The translations under genes and the position numbers were made by a program. 64,000 nucleotides of DNA, taken from Roseinatronobacter sp052379845. GTDB lineage: Bacteria; Pseudomonadota; Alphaproteobacteria; Rhodobacterales; Rhodobacteraceae. This document shows positions 17,830 through 25,068 of the stretch, piece by piece. Position 1 is the first letter of the stretch, and each line of letters starts with the position of its first letter. Below the pieces are notes generated by a model. That model was not told the origin of the DNA. It searched no databases and saw only the letters and a program-made list of their open reading frames with translations. Location: assembly GCA_052379845.1 (NCBI GenBank), contig JBQTCF010000016.1; one strand, written 5' to 3'.

Positions 17830-18424
17830 AACGCTGTTTGGTTATGTGTCGACATATGGTCTGCCGGTCGTTGCCATTTCGGCGTTTCTGTCCTGCCTTG
17901 CCGTGCCCATTCCGACCTTTGCCGTCATGTTGTCGGCCGGGGCGTTCGCGGCGTCGGGTGATTTGGTGCTTTGGCAAGTTCTGGTATGCGCCTATCTTGC
18001 CGCGATTGCCGGGGACCATTCGGGGTTTCAGATTGGTCGCTGGGGCGGTCAGGCCGTGATTGGCGCGCTGGAAACGTCGCCGTCAAGGGCAGCCATGATT
18101 GCCAAGGCTGAAACCTCGGTCGACAGGTGGGGCGGGACAGGCGTTTTCTTCTCAACCTGGCTTTTTGCGCATCTGGGGCCGTGGGTGAACCTTGCGGCGG
18201 GTGCAGCGGGCATGCCGCGGATCCGCTTCTTTTTGTGGGATGCCGCCGGCGAGGCTATTTGGGTCACGGGGTATGTGTTGCTTGGCTTCTTGTTTGGTTC
18301 GCGCCTTCCTGAACTGGTGGATCTGGTTGGGGACTGGGCCGGGCTGATATCCTCGGCTGGTGTGACTGTTGCGCTTGGCATCATCCTGATGCGCGCCCTC
18401 ATCCGGCGCCAGCGCTTGCGCTGA
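17822..18424 (+). CDS. DedA-family membrane protein
   Basis: 200 residues of the DedA/SNARE-associated family of inner-membrane proteins, some of which flip lipid carriers such as undecaprenyl phosphate or phosphatidylethanolamine. Conserved elements are the early re-entrant region with VPIPTFAVMLSAGAFAA, the GDHSGFQIGRWGG motif around residue 65 and the FFSTWLFAHLGPWVNLAAGA region after residue 110. The ATG at 17822 sits inside the end of the small upstream gene. The canonical F-x-R-[YF]-x-P-G-x-R site appears altered here (FSTWLFAHLGPW), so transport behaviour may differ from the well-studied members. Confidence 0.88.
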   Translation: MTETLFGYVSTYGLPVVAISAFLSCLAVPIPTFAVMLSAGAFAASGDLVLWQVLVCAYLAAIAGDHSGFQIGRWGGQAVIGALETSPSRAAMIAKAETSVDRWGGTGVFFSTWLFAHLGPWVNLAAGAAGMPRIRFFLWDAAGEAIWVTGYVLLGFLFGSRLPELVDLVGDWAGLISSAGVTVALGIILMRALIRRQRLR

Positions 18425-18451
18425 TACCCAAAAAGCGGCTCTATGCGCAGA

Positions 18452-18943
18452 TCAGCGTTTTGACTTGTCGACATCCAGACCAAGCAGGTGATCCAGCGAC
18501 AGCCGCCCCGGCCCCTGCGCAACAACCACCAAAAGGGCGGCCACCCACAGCCCATGTGTGATCCATGCATCCGGAAACACAAAGACCTGGATCACGGCGG
18601 TCATAATCAGCAACCCCAGCGCCGAAAACCGTGCAAACACCCCCAATATCAGCAGGATCGGCAATATATGCTCTGCGACTGTCGCCAACACAGCGGCGCG
18701 GGTAGGCGGGATCAGGGGCAGCGCATAGACATGCTCGAACAGGAAATAGGTTGAATCCTTGATCGAAAAGCCATCAACCTTGGTGCGTGCGGATTGCCAG
18801 AAGACAATGGCAGGAAATACCCGCGCAGCAACGGCGACCACATCATGCGGCAGATAACCCCCCAGCGCGTTTATCTGCGCGATGATATCACGGCTGCGCG
18901 CAGCGATGCGATGCTTGGGTGTTGCCTGTATAGAATGGGTCAT
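18452..18943 (-). CDS. DoxX-family membrane protein of the bufferin operon
   Basis: 163 residues with about four membrane segments (for example TVAEHILPILLILGVFARFS and GLWVAALLVVVAQGPG), fitting the DoxX family. Its ATG overlaps the bufC stop by four bases, so it is the last gene of the bufA-B-C-doxX operon. DoxX genes are common last members of bufferin loci, where a role in membrane redox or export has been proposed but not, to my knowledge, proven. Placement in the operon is observed; the function is inferred. Confidence 0.85.
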   Translation of the reverse strand: MTHSIQATPKHRIAARSRDIIAQINALGGYLPHDVVAVAARVFPAIVFWQSARTKVDGFSIKDSTYFLFEHVYALPLIPPTRAAVLATVAEHILPILLILGVFARFSALGLLIMTAVIQVFVFPDAWITHGLWVAALLVVVAQGPGRLSLDHLLGLDVDKSKR

Positions 18944-19689
18944 GCGGGAACTCCTGTATCTATGTCTATGATCAGCCCGTGACGTAGCAATAAGGTCAGG
19001 GCTGGGGTCGGGTCGGCGTTGTCAGCGGCCCTGCCAAGGGGCGTGCCGTTCAATAGCGCTGCGAGCACAGAAAATGTTTCCGGTTCAATGCGCGCAACGA
19101 TGACGGTGAAATCTGGTTGCCGCGCGATCAGCGCATGGTCCGGGCCGGACAGAAGCGGGACACGCGCAGCGCCAGGCTGATGGGCTTGCCAGATTTGCAC
19201 AGCCGGAAAAAACGACGTGAACAAAGCAACAGACGGGTGCAGGATGAACCGCAATGCGTCAAGTTCCGCAACCGCAAGCGCGTCCGGGGCAACCGGCGCT
19301 GCATCCGCGGCATGGCAGGCGCGGCCACGGGCGTATTCCAGCCGTGCAACATCGCCAATAAAGGGCAGATGCGCGACTGGCGGGAAGCCATCCAGAAACC
19401 CCGCAAAGCTATTGCCCCAGCGCAACATGACAGGGTCTTGGGGCGGGGACTGGGCGATATAGGCGCGCGCCATCGCCGTAAAGAAAGTGGCCCCGACAAG
19501 CTGTTCGATCACGGGAAAACGCGCGGCCAGGGCGCGGGTCAGGCTATGCTGGACATTGTTGCGATAGACCTTGAAGCGCTGCGCAACCTCGCTTGCATCA
19601 GGCGCGGTGATCCCGGCAGGCGCATCAAGCCCCCAAAGGGCGTCATGAAAGGCGGCTTCTATGCGGGCATGGGGCAGGTCATGCGGCAC
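18940..19689 (-). CDS. bufC: HvfC/BufC-type protein (DUF2063), partner of the MNIO enzyme
   Basis: 249 residues from a GTG at 19689, preceded by AAAGGGGGA at good spacing; an ATG at 19710 is possible but lacks a ribosome site. The N-terminal ~90 residues are the DUF2063 'putative DNA-binding' domain (RIEAAFHDALWGLDAPAG, then RNNVQHSLTRALAARFPVIE), which in this family binds the precursor leader rather than DNA. The start overlaps bufB by 11 bases. It should act with BufB as the two-component modifying enzyme on BufA cysteines. Confidence 0.87.
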   Translation of the reverse strand: MPHDLPHARIEAAFHDALWGLDAPAGITAPDASEVAQRFKVYRNNVQHSLTRALAARFPVIEQLVGATFFTAMARAYIAQSPPQDPVMLRWGNSFAGFLDGFPPVAHLPFIGDVARLEYARGRACHAADAAPVAPDALAVAELDALRFILHPSVALFTSFFPAVQIWQAHQPGAARVPLLSGPDHALIARQPDFTVIVARIEPETFSVLAALLNGTPLGRAADNADPTPALTLLLRHGLIIDIDTGVPA

Positions 19690-20530
19690 AGGGCTTCCCC
19701 CTTTTGACATGTGCAAGAACGGTATCGGCGCGGGCAGCCTCGCGCAGCAGCACCGAAAACGCGGGCACGTCAGTATCCCATTCTATCAGTGTCGGCAGCG
19801 GGCCGGTCTGTTCCAGCACATGCGCGTAAAGCGCCCACACAGGGTCAGCAACCGGCGCGCCATGGCTGTCGATCAGCAGCGGGCCTGAAGGCAATTCTTC
19901 GGTATCATGCCCGGCCAGATGAATTTCACCCACGGCCGCCAGCGGGAAAGCCGCCAGATAGGTGCGCGCGTCAAATCGGTGGTTGGTGGCCGACACAAAG
20001 ACATTGTTGATGTCCAGTAGCAGTCCGCAGCCGGTGCGGCGGGTAATTTCGGTCAGAAAATCCGTCTCGGACCATGTGGACTGCTCGAATGTGACATAGG
20101 TAGCCGGGTTTTCCAGCAGCATCTGGCAGCCAAGCCTGTCCTGCACCTGATTGATATGGGCGCAGATCGTGGCCAGTGTTTCGTGGGTATAGGGCAAGGG
20201 CAGCAGGTCATTCAGCCACGCGGCCCCGTGGCTGGACCATGCCAGATGTTCGGAAAAACTGGCAGGCTGATAGCGGTCTATCAGTTTCCGCAACCTGTCA
20301 AGATGGGCAAGGTTCAGCCCCCCCGCGCCACCGATGGAAAGCCCGACACCGTGAATCGATAGCTCGTGATCTGCCCGCAAGGCGGTTAGCATGGCATGCG
20401 GCGCGCCACCATCGCCCATGTAATTCTCGGCATGGACTTCAAAAAAGCCCACTGCGCCGGGGTGCGCCATGATGCTATGAAAATGCTCCGGCTTGAAGCC
20501 AAGCCCGGTTGTGCGCGGAAGTTGGGTCAT
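19679..20530 (-). CDS. bufB: BufB-type multinuclear non-haem iron oxygenase (DUF692)
   Basis: 283 residues of the DUF692/MNIO family, TIM-barrel enzymes with two or three iron ions that modify cysteines of ribosomal peptides. Metal-ligand positions look intact: FFEVHAENYMG near residue 30, LSIHGVGLSIGG near residue 58, FSEHLAWSS, a late GEIHLAGHD and LIDSHGAPV. AGGAG lies six bases before the ATG. A terminator-like hairpin separates it from the precursor gene bufA, 58 bases upstream. By analogy with Caulobacter bufferins the product would convert Cys to thiooxazole to bind copper; that outcome here is inference. Confidence 0.9.
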   Translation of the reverse strand: MTQLPRTTGLGFKPEHFHSIMAHPGAVGFFEVHAENYMGDGGAPHAMLTALRADHELSIHGVGLSIGGAGGLNLAHLDRLRKLIDRYQPASFSEHLAWSSHGAAWLNDLLPLPYTHETLATICAHINQVQDRLGCQMLLENPATYVTFEQSTWSETDFLTEITRRTGCGLLLDINNVFVSATNHRFDARTYLAAFPLAAVGEIHLAGHDTEELPSGPLLIDSHGAPVADPVWALYAHVLEQTGPLPTLIEWDTDVPAFSVLLREAARADTVLAHVKRGKPCAA

Positions 20531-20541
20531 GCGGCGCTCCT

Positions 20542-20579
20542 AAAAAATGACAGGGGTGCGGGACCAGGCCCCGCACCCC
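20542..20579 (-). terminator. Partial terminator between bufA and bufB
   Basis: Read on the minus strand, GGGGTGCGGG (20579-20570) and CCCGCACCCC (20562-20553) form a perfect ten-base stem with a seven-base loop, then TGTCA and six Ts (20547-20542). The bufB ribosome site AGGAG follows at once. Its place suggests attenuation that lets the precursor bufA be made in excess over bufB, bufC and doxX. Confidence 0.7.
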
Positions 20580-20588
20580 GAACGCAGT

Positions 20589-20900
20589 TCACGCGGGGGG
20601 CAGGTCACGATCCAGTTCTTCCAGCGACCCCATGCGCGCTGTGCCATCGGCCATAGCGGGCAATTCGATGTCAGTGCAGGTGCCTGCTGCAACCAATGTC
20701 CAGGCGTTGCCTTGATAATCGACAGTTGATGTGCCCGAGCAGGTGGTGCCGGGGCCAGCGGCGCAGTCATTCGCACCAGCAAGCGAAATGCCAAAGCATT
20801 TTTCCATGTTGGCGGATTGCGCCTGTGCGTGACCGCCCGCAAGCGTCAGTGCAGTGGCCAGCGACGCGGCAAGCGAAAGCGTGTTGGTTTTGGGTGTCAT
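20589..20900 (-). CDS. bufA: Bufferin precursor peptide (DUF2282, BufA1-type)
   Basis: 103 residues. A Sec-type signal peptide (to about AQA at residue 27) precedes a small domain with four cysteines, Cys35, Cys46, Cys54 and Cys75, in the DUF2282 pattern (MEKCFG, NDCAAGPGTTCSG, WTLVAAGTC). This is the bufferin precursor: the cysteines are modified by BufB/BufC and the peptide is exported to the periplasm to bind copper. AGGAG lies eight bases before the ATG at 20900. An ECF-type promoter is at 20950-20975, upstream on the same strand. The C-terminal tail (ELPAMADGTARMGSLEELDR) is longer and more acidic than I expect for the family. Confidence 0.9.
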   Translation of the reverse strand: MTPKTNTLSLAASLATALTLAGGHAQAQSANMEKCFGISLAGANDCAAGPGTTCSGTSTVDYQGNAWTLVAAGTCTDIELPAMADGTARMGSLEELDRDLPPA

Positions 20901-20949
20901 GAAATCAAACTCCTGTTGAAGGGGGCATCAGCGCTGTCCCACATGGCGT

Positions 20950-20975
20950 TACGCGACAGGTTGCGGTCGCGTTAC
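20950..20975 (-). promoter_or_regulatory. ECF (SigF-type) promoter for bufA
   Basis: On the minus strand GTAAC (20975-20971) is followed by 17 bases and CGTA (20953-20950), about 50 bases before the bufA start. The spacing is the same as in the promoter before sigF on the other strand (GTAAC-N17-CGAA) and fits the SigF consensus I recall from Caulobacter (GTAACC-N16-CGAA). Two further GTAAC copies lie at 20995-20991 and 20952-20948. Confidence 0.7.
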
Positions 20976-21043
20976 GTCGATCACGCGGACGTTACCATGC
21001 GGACTGAAAATAAGTGTTCCTGAAAAAGCGAAGGGCGTTCTAT

Positions 21044-21069
21044 GTAACAAACACCCAGCGCAAACCGAA
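21044..21069 (+). promoter_or_regulatory. ECF (SigF-type) promoter for sigF-nrsF
   Basis: GTAAC at 21044-21048 and CGAA at 21066-21069, spaced by 17 bases, directly before sigF. It matches the bufA promoter in sequence and spacing and implies autoregulation. Transcription would begin near 21076, only about nine bases before the TTG start proposed for sigF. Confidence 0.7.
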
Positions 21070-21084
21070 AAGAGGACTGAAAGC

Positions 21085-21627
21085 TTGGCAGATCCTGATG
21101 CCCTGGAGGACCTCATGCGCGCGGCAAATCGCGGCGACTCTGTCGCATATCAGCGCCTGTTTACAGCAATCACGCCAGTTTTGCGCAAGGTCGTGCGCGC
21201 CCGTGGGGCGACGTTGGGGCAGGCGGGGTGTGAAGATGTGTTGCAAGATGTGCTGCTGGCAATCCACCGCAAGCGCCATACATGGCGCGAGGACGCCCCC
21301 TTGCGGCCATGGCTTTATGCCATTGCACGGCACAAGGTAATTGATGCGTTTCGGGCGCGCGGCAGACATGTCGAACTGTCCATTGATGACTTTGCCGAGG
21401 GGCTGCCTGCGGCTGCGGGCCCAGACCCGATGGACGGGCGCGACATGGAAAAGGTGCTTGGACAGCTGGACCCACGCGCCGCAGAGATTGTCCGCGCTTT
21501 CGGCCTGAACGGAGAGACGACCGCCGAGACGGCGGCGCGGCTGGACATGACCGAGGGCGCTGTGCGCGTGGCCCTGCACCGGGCGCTGAAAACCATTGCC
21601 CGGCTGCGCGAAAGGATGATCGAATGA
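21085..21627 (+). CDS. sigF: ECF sigma factor of the SigF/NrsF type
   Basis: 180 residues from TTG 21085. Region 2 (DSVAYQRLFTAITPVLRKVV, then CEDVLQDVLLAIHRKRHTW and PWLYAIARHKVIDAFRARGR) and region 4 (LDPRAAEIVRAFGLNGETTA, then EGAVRVALHRALKTIARLRE) are those of an ECF sigma factor. The TTG start keeps the usual N-terminal LEDLMRAANRGD context, but ATG 21115 has the better ribosome site (GGAGGA). The stop overlaps nrsF by four bases. Its own promoter and the bufA promoter share a motif, so it very probably controls the bufferin operon and itself in response to metal or thiol stress. Confidence 0.9.
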   Translation: MADPDALEDLMRAANRGDSVAYQRLFTAITPVLRKVVRARGATLGQAGCEDVLQDVLLAIHRKRHTWREDAPLRPWLYAIARHKVIDAFRARGRHVELSIDDFAEGLPAAAGPDPMDGRDMEKVLGQLDPRAAEIVRAFGLNGETTAETAARLDMTEGAVRVALHRALKTIARLRERMIE

Positions 21628-22256
21628 AAACCGAAGACCTTATTGCCGCGCTATCGGCAGACACCTTGCCGCAGAAAACAGTGGGACAACAACTTGCGCG
21701 GGCGCTGCCTGTGGCCATGGGAATATCCATTGCCGCCTTTGTGGCATTCTGGGGGCCACGGCCAGATATATGGACGGCAATGGGGTCTGTGGCTGTGTTG
21801 AAAACACTCCTGCCGCTGGGCCTTGTTGTTATGGCGGCGGGGCTGGCGTTGTCGCTGACACATCCGGGCATGCGGCATCGCGTCCGCGGTGCAGCGCTTG
21901 GGCTGTTTGTCGTGGTGGTGCTGTGTGGCTTTGGTGCGGCCCTGTTGAACGCGGGCCTTGCAGGGCTGGTGATGGCATTGTCCACGCCCAGTCTTGTAAC
22001 ATGTCTGTTGTCGATCCCGGCCCTTGGGGTGCCGATTCTGCTGGCGGTGTTATGGGCACTGTCATCGGGTGCCGCGTTGCGACCCCGGCTGACGGGGGCC
22101 GTGGCAGGGGTGGTTGCAGGTGGTCTGGCGGCATCGGTGTATTCGCTTTATTGCGACAAGGACATGATCCTGTTTGTCGTGCCTGCGTATTTTGCCGCAA
22201 TCGCATTCATTGCGGCCATTGGCGCCCTTCTTGGTCCGCGCGTGCTGAAATGGTAG
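21624..22256 (+). CDS. nrsF: NrsF-type membrane anti-sigma factor (DUF1109)
   Basis: 210 residues with six predicted membrane segments. The cytoplasmic start MKTEDLIAALSADTLPQ and the late ASVYSLYCDKDMILFVVPAY carry the DUF1109/NrsF pattern; in Caulobacter NrsF a pair of conserved cysteines (here probably in VTCLLSIP and LYCDKD) is needed to sense heavy metals and free SigF. Translationally coupled to sigF (ATGA). The common HCPEDS-like motif is replaced by YCDKDM here, so the sensing site keeps the cysteine but not the usual neighbours. Confidence 0.9.
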   Translation: MKTEDLIAALSADTLPQKTVGQQLARALPVAMGISIAAFVAFWGPRPDIWTAMGSVAVLKTLLPLGLVVMAAGLALSLTHPGMRHRVRGAALGLFVVVVLCGFGAALLNAGLAGLVMALSTPSLVTCLLSIPALGVPILLAVLWALSSGAALRPRLTGAVAGVVAGGLAASVYSLYCDKDMILFVVPAYFAAIAFIAAIGALLGPRVLKW

Positions 22257-22312
22257 GCCTTTGCGCCCGCTGCGACAGCGGGGGGGGGGGCGTGCAAATA
22301 GCGGCCCGTTCA

Positions 22313-22350
22313 CAGCCCCCCCGCGCAAGCGCGCTGACCGGGGGGGGCTG
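22313..22350. terminator. Nested GC hairpin between convergent nrsF and pobA
   Basis: CAGCCCCCCC (22313-22322) pairs perfectly with GGGGGGGCTG (22341-22350), enclosing a small CGC-GCAA-GCG hairpin with a GNRA-type loop. No T-run follows on either strand. It lies between the converging ends of nrsF and pobA, so a two-way termination or 3'-end protection role is likely. An 11-base G run at 22280-22290 lies just before it. Confidence 0.6.
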
Positions 22351-22396
22351 CATCATGCCCAAAAGATGGCGGTGCGCGTGATGCGCAAGGCCCGTG

Positions 22397-23566
22397 TTAT
22401 AGCGGCACACCAGTGTAATTTTGCGCAAACAGCGCGCGTGCCGTGGGGTCTGCGGACAGCAAATCCAGCTCAACGCGCTGCATTTGCTGGTCATAGTCCG
22501 AATGCTCCGGGAACCTGTGCATCATTGTGGTGACCGACCACGAAAACCGCATCGCTTTCCAGATACGGGCCAAGGCCTGTTGTGAATACCCGTCCAACCC
22601 GCTGGCGTCGTTTGTGCCGTAATAGGCAAGAAACGCCTGTGACAGGTAATGCACATCCGATGCTGCAAGGTTCAGGCCCTTTGCGCCGGTGGGGGGGACA
22701 ATATGGGCCGCATCGCCACACAGGAACAATGCCCCCCAGCGCAGTGGTTCAGACACGAAGCTGCGCAGCGGCGCGATTGATTTTTCGATGGATGGCCCGG
22801 TGACCAGATCGGCGGCAACATCGGCGGGCAGGCGTGCTTTCAACTCGGCCCAGAACGCATCATCGGACCAGTCTTCGACCTTGTCGGTCAAAGGCACCTG
22901 AATGTAGTAGCGCGAAAGCATCGGGTTGCGCATGGATGCCAGCGCGAAACCGCGCGGGTGGTTTGCGTAGATCAACTCCTCGCGCACGGGCGGTGTTTCG
23001 GACAGCACCCCCAGCCAGCCGAAGGGATAGACCTTTTCATATTCGCGCCGCACGTCATCGGGGATGGACCGGCGGCTTACGCCATGAAACCCGTCGCATC
23101 CCGCAATGAACTCGCATTCCAGCCGGTGGGATGCCCCGTCCTTGTCCCATGTCACATAGGGGCTGTCGGTTTTCAGGTCGTGCAACACCACGTTTTCCAC
23201 GCCGTGAATATGGGTCGCGCCCAGGGCGTCCTGGGCTTCGTACAGGTCGCGTGTAACCTCGGTCTGGCCATAGACCATGACTGTCTGCCCGCAGGCTTCC
23301 TGAAAATCGACGCGGATCATTTGCTGGTCACTGCTTAGGTAACAGCCATGATGTGGCTGCCCCTCACGGTCCATGCGGTCCCCGGCGCCGGCCTGCTTCA
23401 GCAACGCGACAGTGCCGCTTTCCAGCACCCCTGCGCGAATGCGCGACAGCACATGTTCGCGGCTTTGGCGTTCCAGAACAACTGTTTGAATGCCTGCCTT
23501 GTTCAACAATTGCGACAGCAAAAGTCCTGACGGCCCGCCCCCGATAATGGCAACCTGTGTCCGCAT
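22397..23566 (-). CDS. pobA: 4-hydroxybenzoate 3-monooxygenase
   Basis: 389 residues, the usual PobA length. The FAD-binding GGGPSG is at residues 9-14, the NADPH/FAD DG region is present (EFIAGCDGFHGVSRRSIP) and the second FAD motif is GDAAHIVPPTGAKGLNLA near residue 285. It hydroxylates 4-hydroxybenzoate to protocatechuate with NADPH and oxygen. It is divergent from an AraC-family gene at 23667, the usual pobA-pobR arrangement. No protocatechuate-cleavage genes are in the window, so the rest of the beta-ketoadipate route must lie elsewhere. Confidence 0.95.
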   Translation of the reverse strand: MRTQVAIIGGGPSGLLLSQLLNKAGIQTVVLERQSREHVLSRIRAGVLESGTVALLKQAGAGDRMDREGQPHHGCYLSSDQQMIRVDFQEACGQTVMVYGQTEVTRDLYEAQDALGATHIHGVENVVLHDLKTDSPYVTWDKDGASHRLECEFIAGCDGFHGVSRRSIPDDVRREYEKVYPFGWLGVLSETPPVREELIYANHPRGFALASMRNPMLSRYYIQVPLTDKVEDWSDDAFWAELKARLPADVAADLVTGPSIEKSIAPLRSFVSEPLRWGALFLCGDAAHIVPPTGAKGLNLAASDVHYLSQAFLAYYGTNDASGLDGYSQQALARIWKAMRFSWSVTTMMHRFPEHSDYDQQMQRVELDLLSADPTARALFAQNYTGVPL

Positions 23567-23666
23567 GCGGTGTTCCTTCCCATAATATCTGTATCTGATG
23601 GGCATATTAAGCGCTGCCGCCTGAACGGGAATGGACTACTAAGGCCAATTATGGTATTATTCGGAC

Positions 23667-24530
23667 ATGAGCGACCAAACACAGCCCGTCTATGACATTC
23701 CTGCATGGCACCTGTATGGGGAACATGCGCCTTTCCCTGATATAGCGCATATGGAACGGATAATTGACCGTGCCGCCGGGCTTGACTGGCAGATAAAGCC
23801 GCATCGCCACACCCATCTGTTGCAGATTTTTCTGTTGCTATCCGGCCAGATCACCTTCCATGCCGAAGGGCAGCAGCGCGACCTTGCCCCCCCTGTTGCG
23901 CTGTGTCTGCCGCCGACTGCGGTGCATGGCTTCGACTTCTCGGCGGGGACCGAGGGGTGGGTGCTAAGCCTGCCGGTGCATCACTTCGCGGAATTTCTGG
24001 CCGACGGGGCAGAACTGGCCTTTATTGCGCATAAACCGGCTGTGCTGTCCCCGGACCCCACTGTTCAGGACAGTTTCACGCGGTTGTTTGACATCTGGTC
24101 GGGGAACACGCGCTTTCGCAACACCGAATTGCGCTGTGTGCTGGGCCAGATCCTGTGCGCGTTGTTCAAGGATCATGGCCTGTCATCAGGCGCGGAGCCA
24201 ACGCGCCATGATCCCAGAATTCCGCGCTTTCAGGCGCTGATTGCGGCACAGGCGCAGGGGCATTGGCCTGTGTCGCGCTATGCCAGTGCATTGGGCATGT
24301 CGACGCGCAATCTGGCGCGGCTGTGCAAACAACAAACCGGACTTGCCCCCCAAGCCATGATCGAAGCCCATCTGATGCGCGAAGCCGCCCGCCTGCTGGC
24401 CTATACCCGGATGAACGCGCAAACGATTGCGCACAGGTTGGGATATGAGGATCCAAGCTATTTCAACCGGCGGTTCCGCGCGTTTGCCAATATGTCACCG
24501 GGGGCTTATCGTCGCCGGCTGGACCAGTAA
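23667..24530 (+). CDS. pobR: AraC-family regulator, probably PobR
   Basis: 287 residues: an N-terminal cupin ligand domain (KPHRHTHLLQIFLLLSGQIT near residue 45) and a C-terminal AraC-type double helix-turn-helix (ALGMSTRNLARLCKQQTGLA, then IAHRLGYEDPSYFNRRFRAF). It is divergent from pobA with about 100 bases between the starts, so it is very likely the 4-hydroxybenzoate-responsive activator. No strong ribosome site precedes the ATG. The gene name is by context and family type. Confidence 0.88.
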   Translation: MSDQTQPVYDIPAWHLYGEHAPFPDIAHMERIIDRAAGLDWQIKPHRHTHLLQIFLLLSGQITFHAEGQQRDLAPPVALCLPPTAVHGFDFSAGTEGWVLSLPVHHFAEFLADGAELAFIAHKPAVLSPDPTVQDSFTRLFDIWSGNTRFRNTELRCVLGQILCALFKDHGLSSGAEPTRHDPRIPRFQALIAAQAQGHWPVSRYASALGMSTRNLARLCKQQTGLAPQAMIEAHLMREAARLLAYTRMNAQTIAHRLGYEDPSYFNRRFRAFANMSPGAYRRRLDQ

Positions 24531-24595
24531 GGGCCGCCGCGCAGCCTTGCCTTCGGGCCAAAGGCGACATTTTGGCGGCGCGCCATGCCCCGCTG

Positions 24596-25006
24596 TCATT
24601 TCCTGATCTTGCGCCCCAGAAGTTCCAGCCTGTGGCCGTGCAACCGATACCCTAAGCGGCGCGCGATTTTTTCCTGCAATGCCTCGATCTCGGGGTCGCA
24701 GAATTCGATGACATCGCCAGTGTCCATATCAATCAGGTGGTCGTGATGGTCACGCTGGCTGTCTTCGAACCGCGCACGGCCATCGCCGAATTCCAGACGG
24801 TCCAGAATGCCCACTTCTTCCAGCAATTTGACTGTGCGATACACAGTCGCCAGTGAAATGCGGGCGTCCAGCGCATTGGCGCGGGCGTGCAATTCCTCGA
24901 CATCGGGGTGGTCCTTGGCCTGTTCGATCACCTGCGCAATCGTGCGGCGCTGGTCGGTCATGCGCAGCCCCTGCGCTTCCAGTCGGTCAAGGATGGTCTT
25001 GCTCAC
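24596..25006 (-). CDS. Fur-family metalloregulator (Fur/Mur-like)
   Basis: 136 residues: winged helix with LATVYRTVKLLEEVGIL (near residues 52-68), then the metal-binding HHDHLIDMDTGDVIEFCD. The CxxC zinc motifs of enterobacterial Fur are absent, and the HHDHLIDM-TG-VIEF form is that of alphaproteobacterial Fur/Mur proteins, which in Rhodobacterales often sense manganese. The sequence does not decide between iron and manganese. It stands alone between pobR and the soe genes, 62 bases after soeC's end on the same strand, so it may lie upstream of nothing but itself. Confidence 0.9.
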   Translation of the reverse strand: MSKTILDRLEAQGLRMTDQRRTIAQVIEQAKDHPDVEELHARANALDARISLATVYRTVKLLEEVGILDRLEFGDGRARFEDSQRDHHDHLIDMDTGDVIEFCDPEIEALQEKIARRLGYRLHGHRLELLGRKIRK

Positions 25007-25068
25007 GCGTGCTGTCCTGCTTCGGTCGGTTGTGCCAGTCTAGCCGCAAGGGCGCCCGCTGAAAACCG

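Noticed and set aside
22280..22290. Poly-G run as a phase-variation switch
   Set aside because: The run lies outside any coding region and away from a promoter, so length change would not switch a gene.
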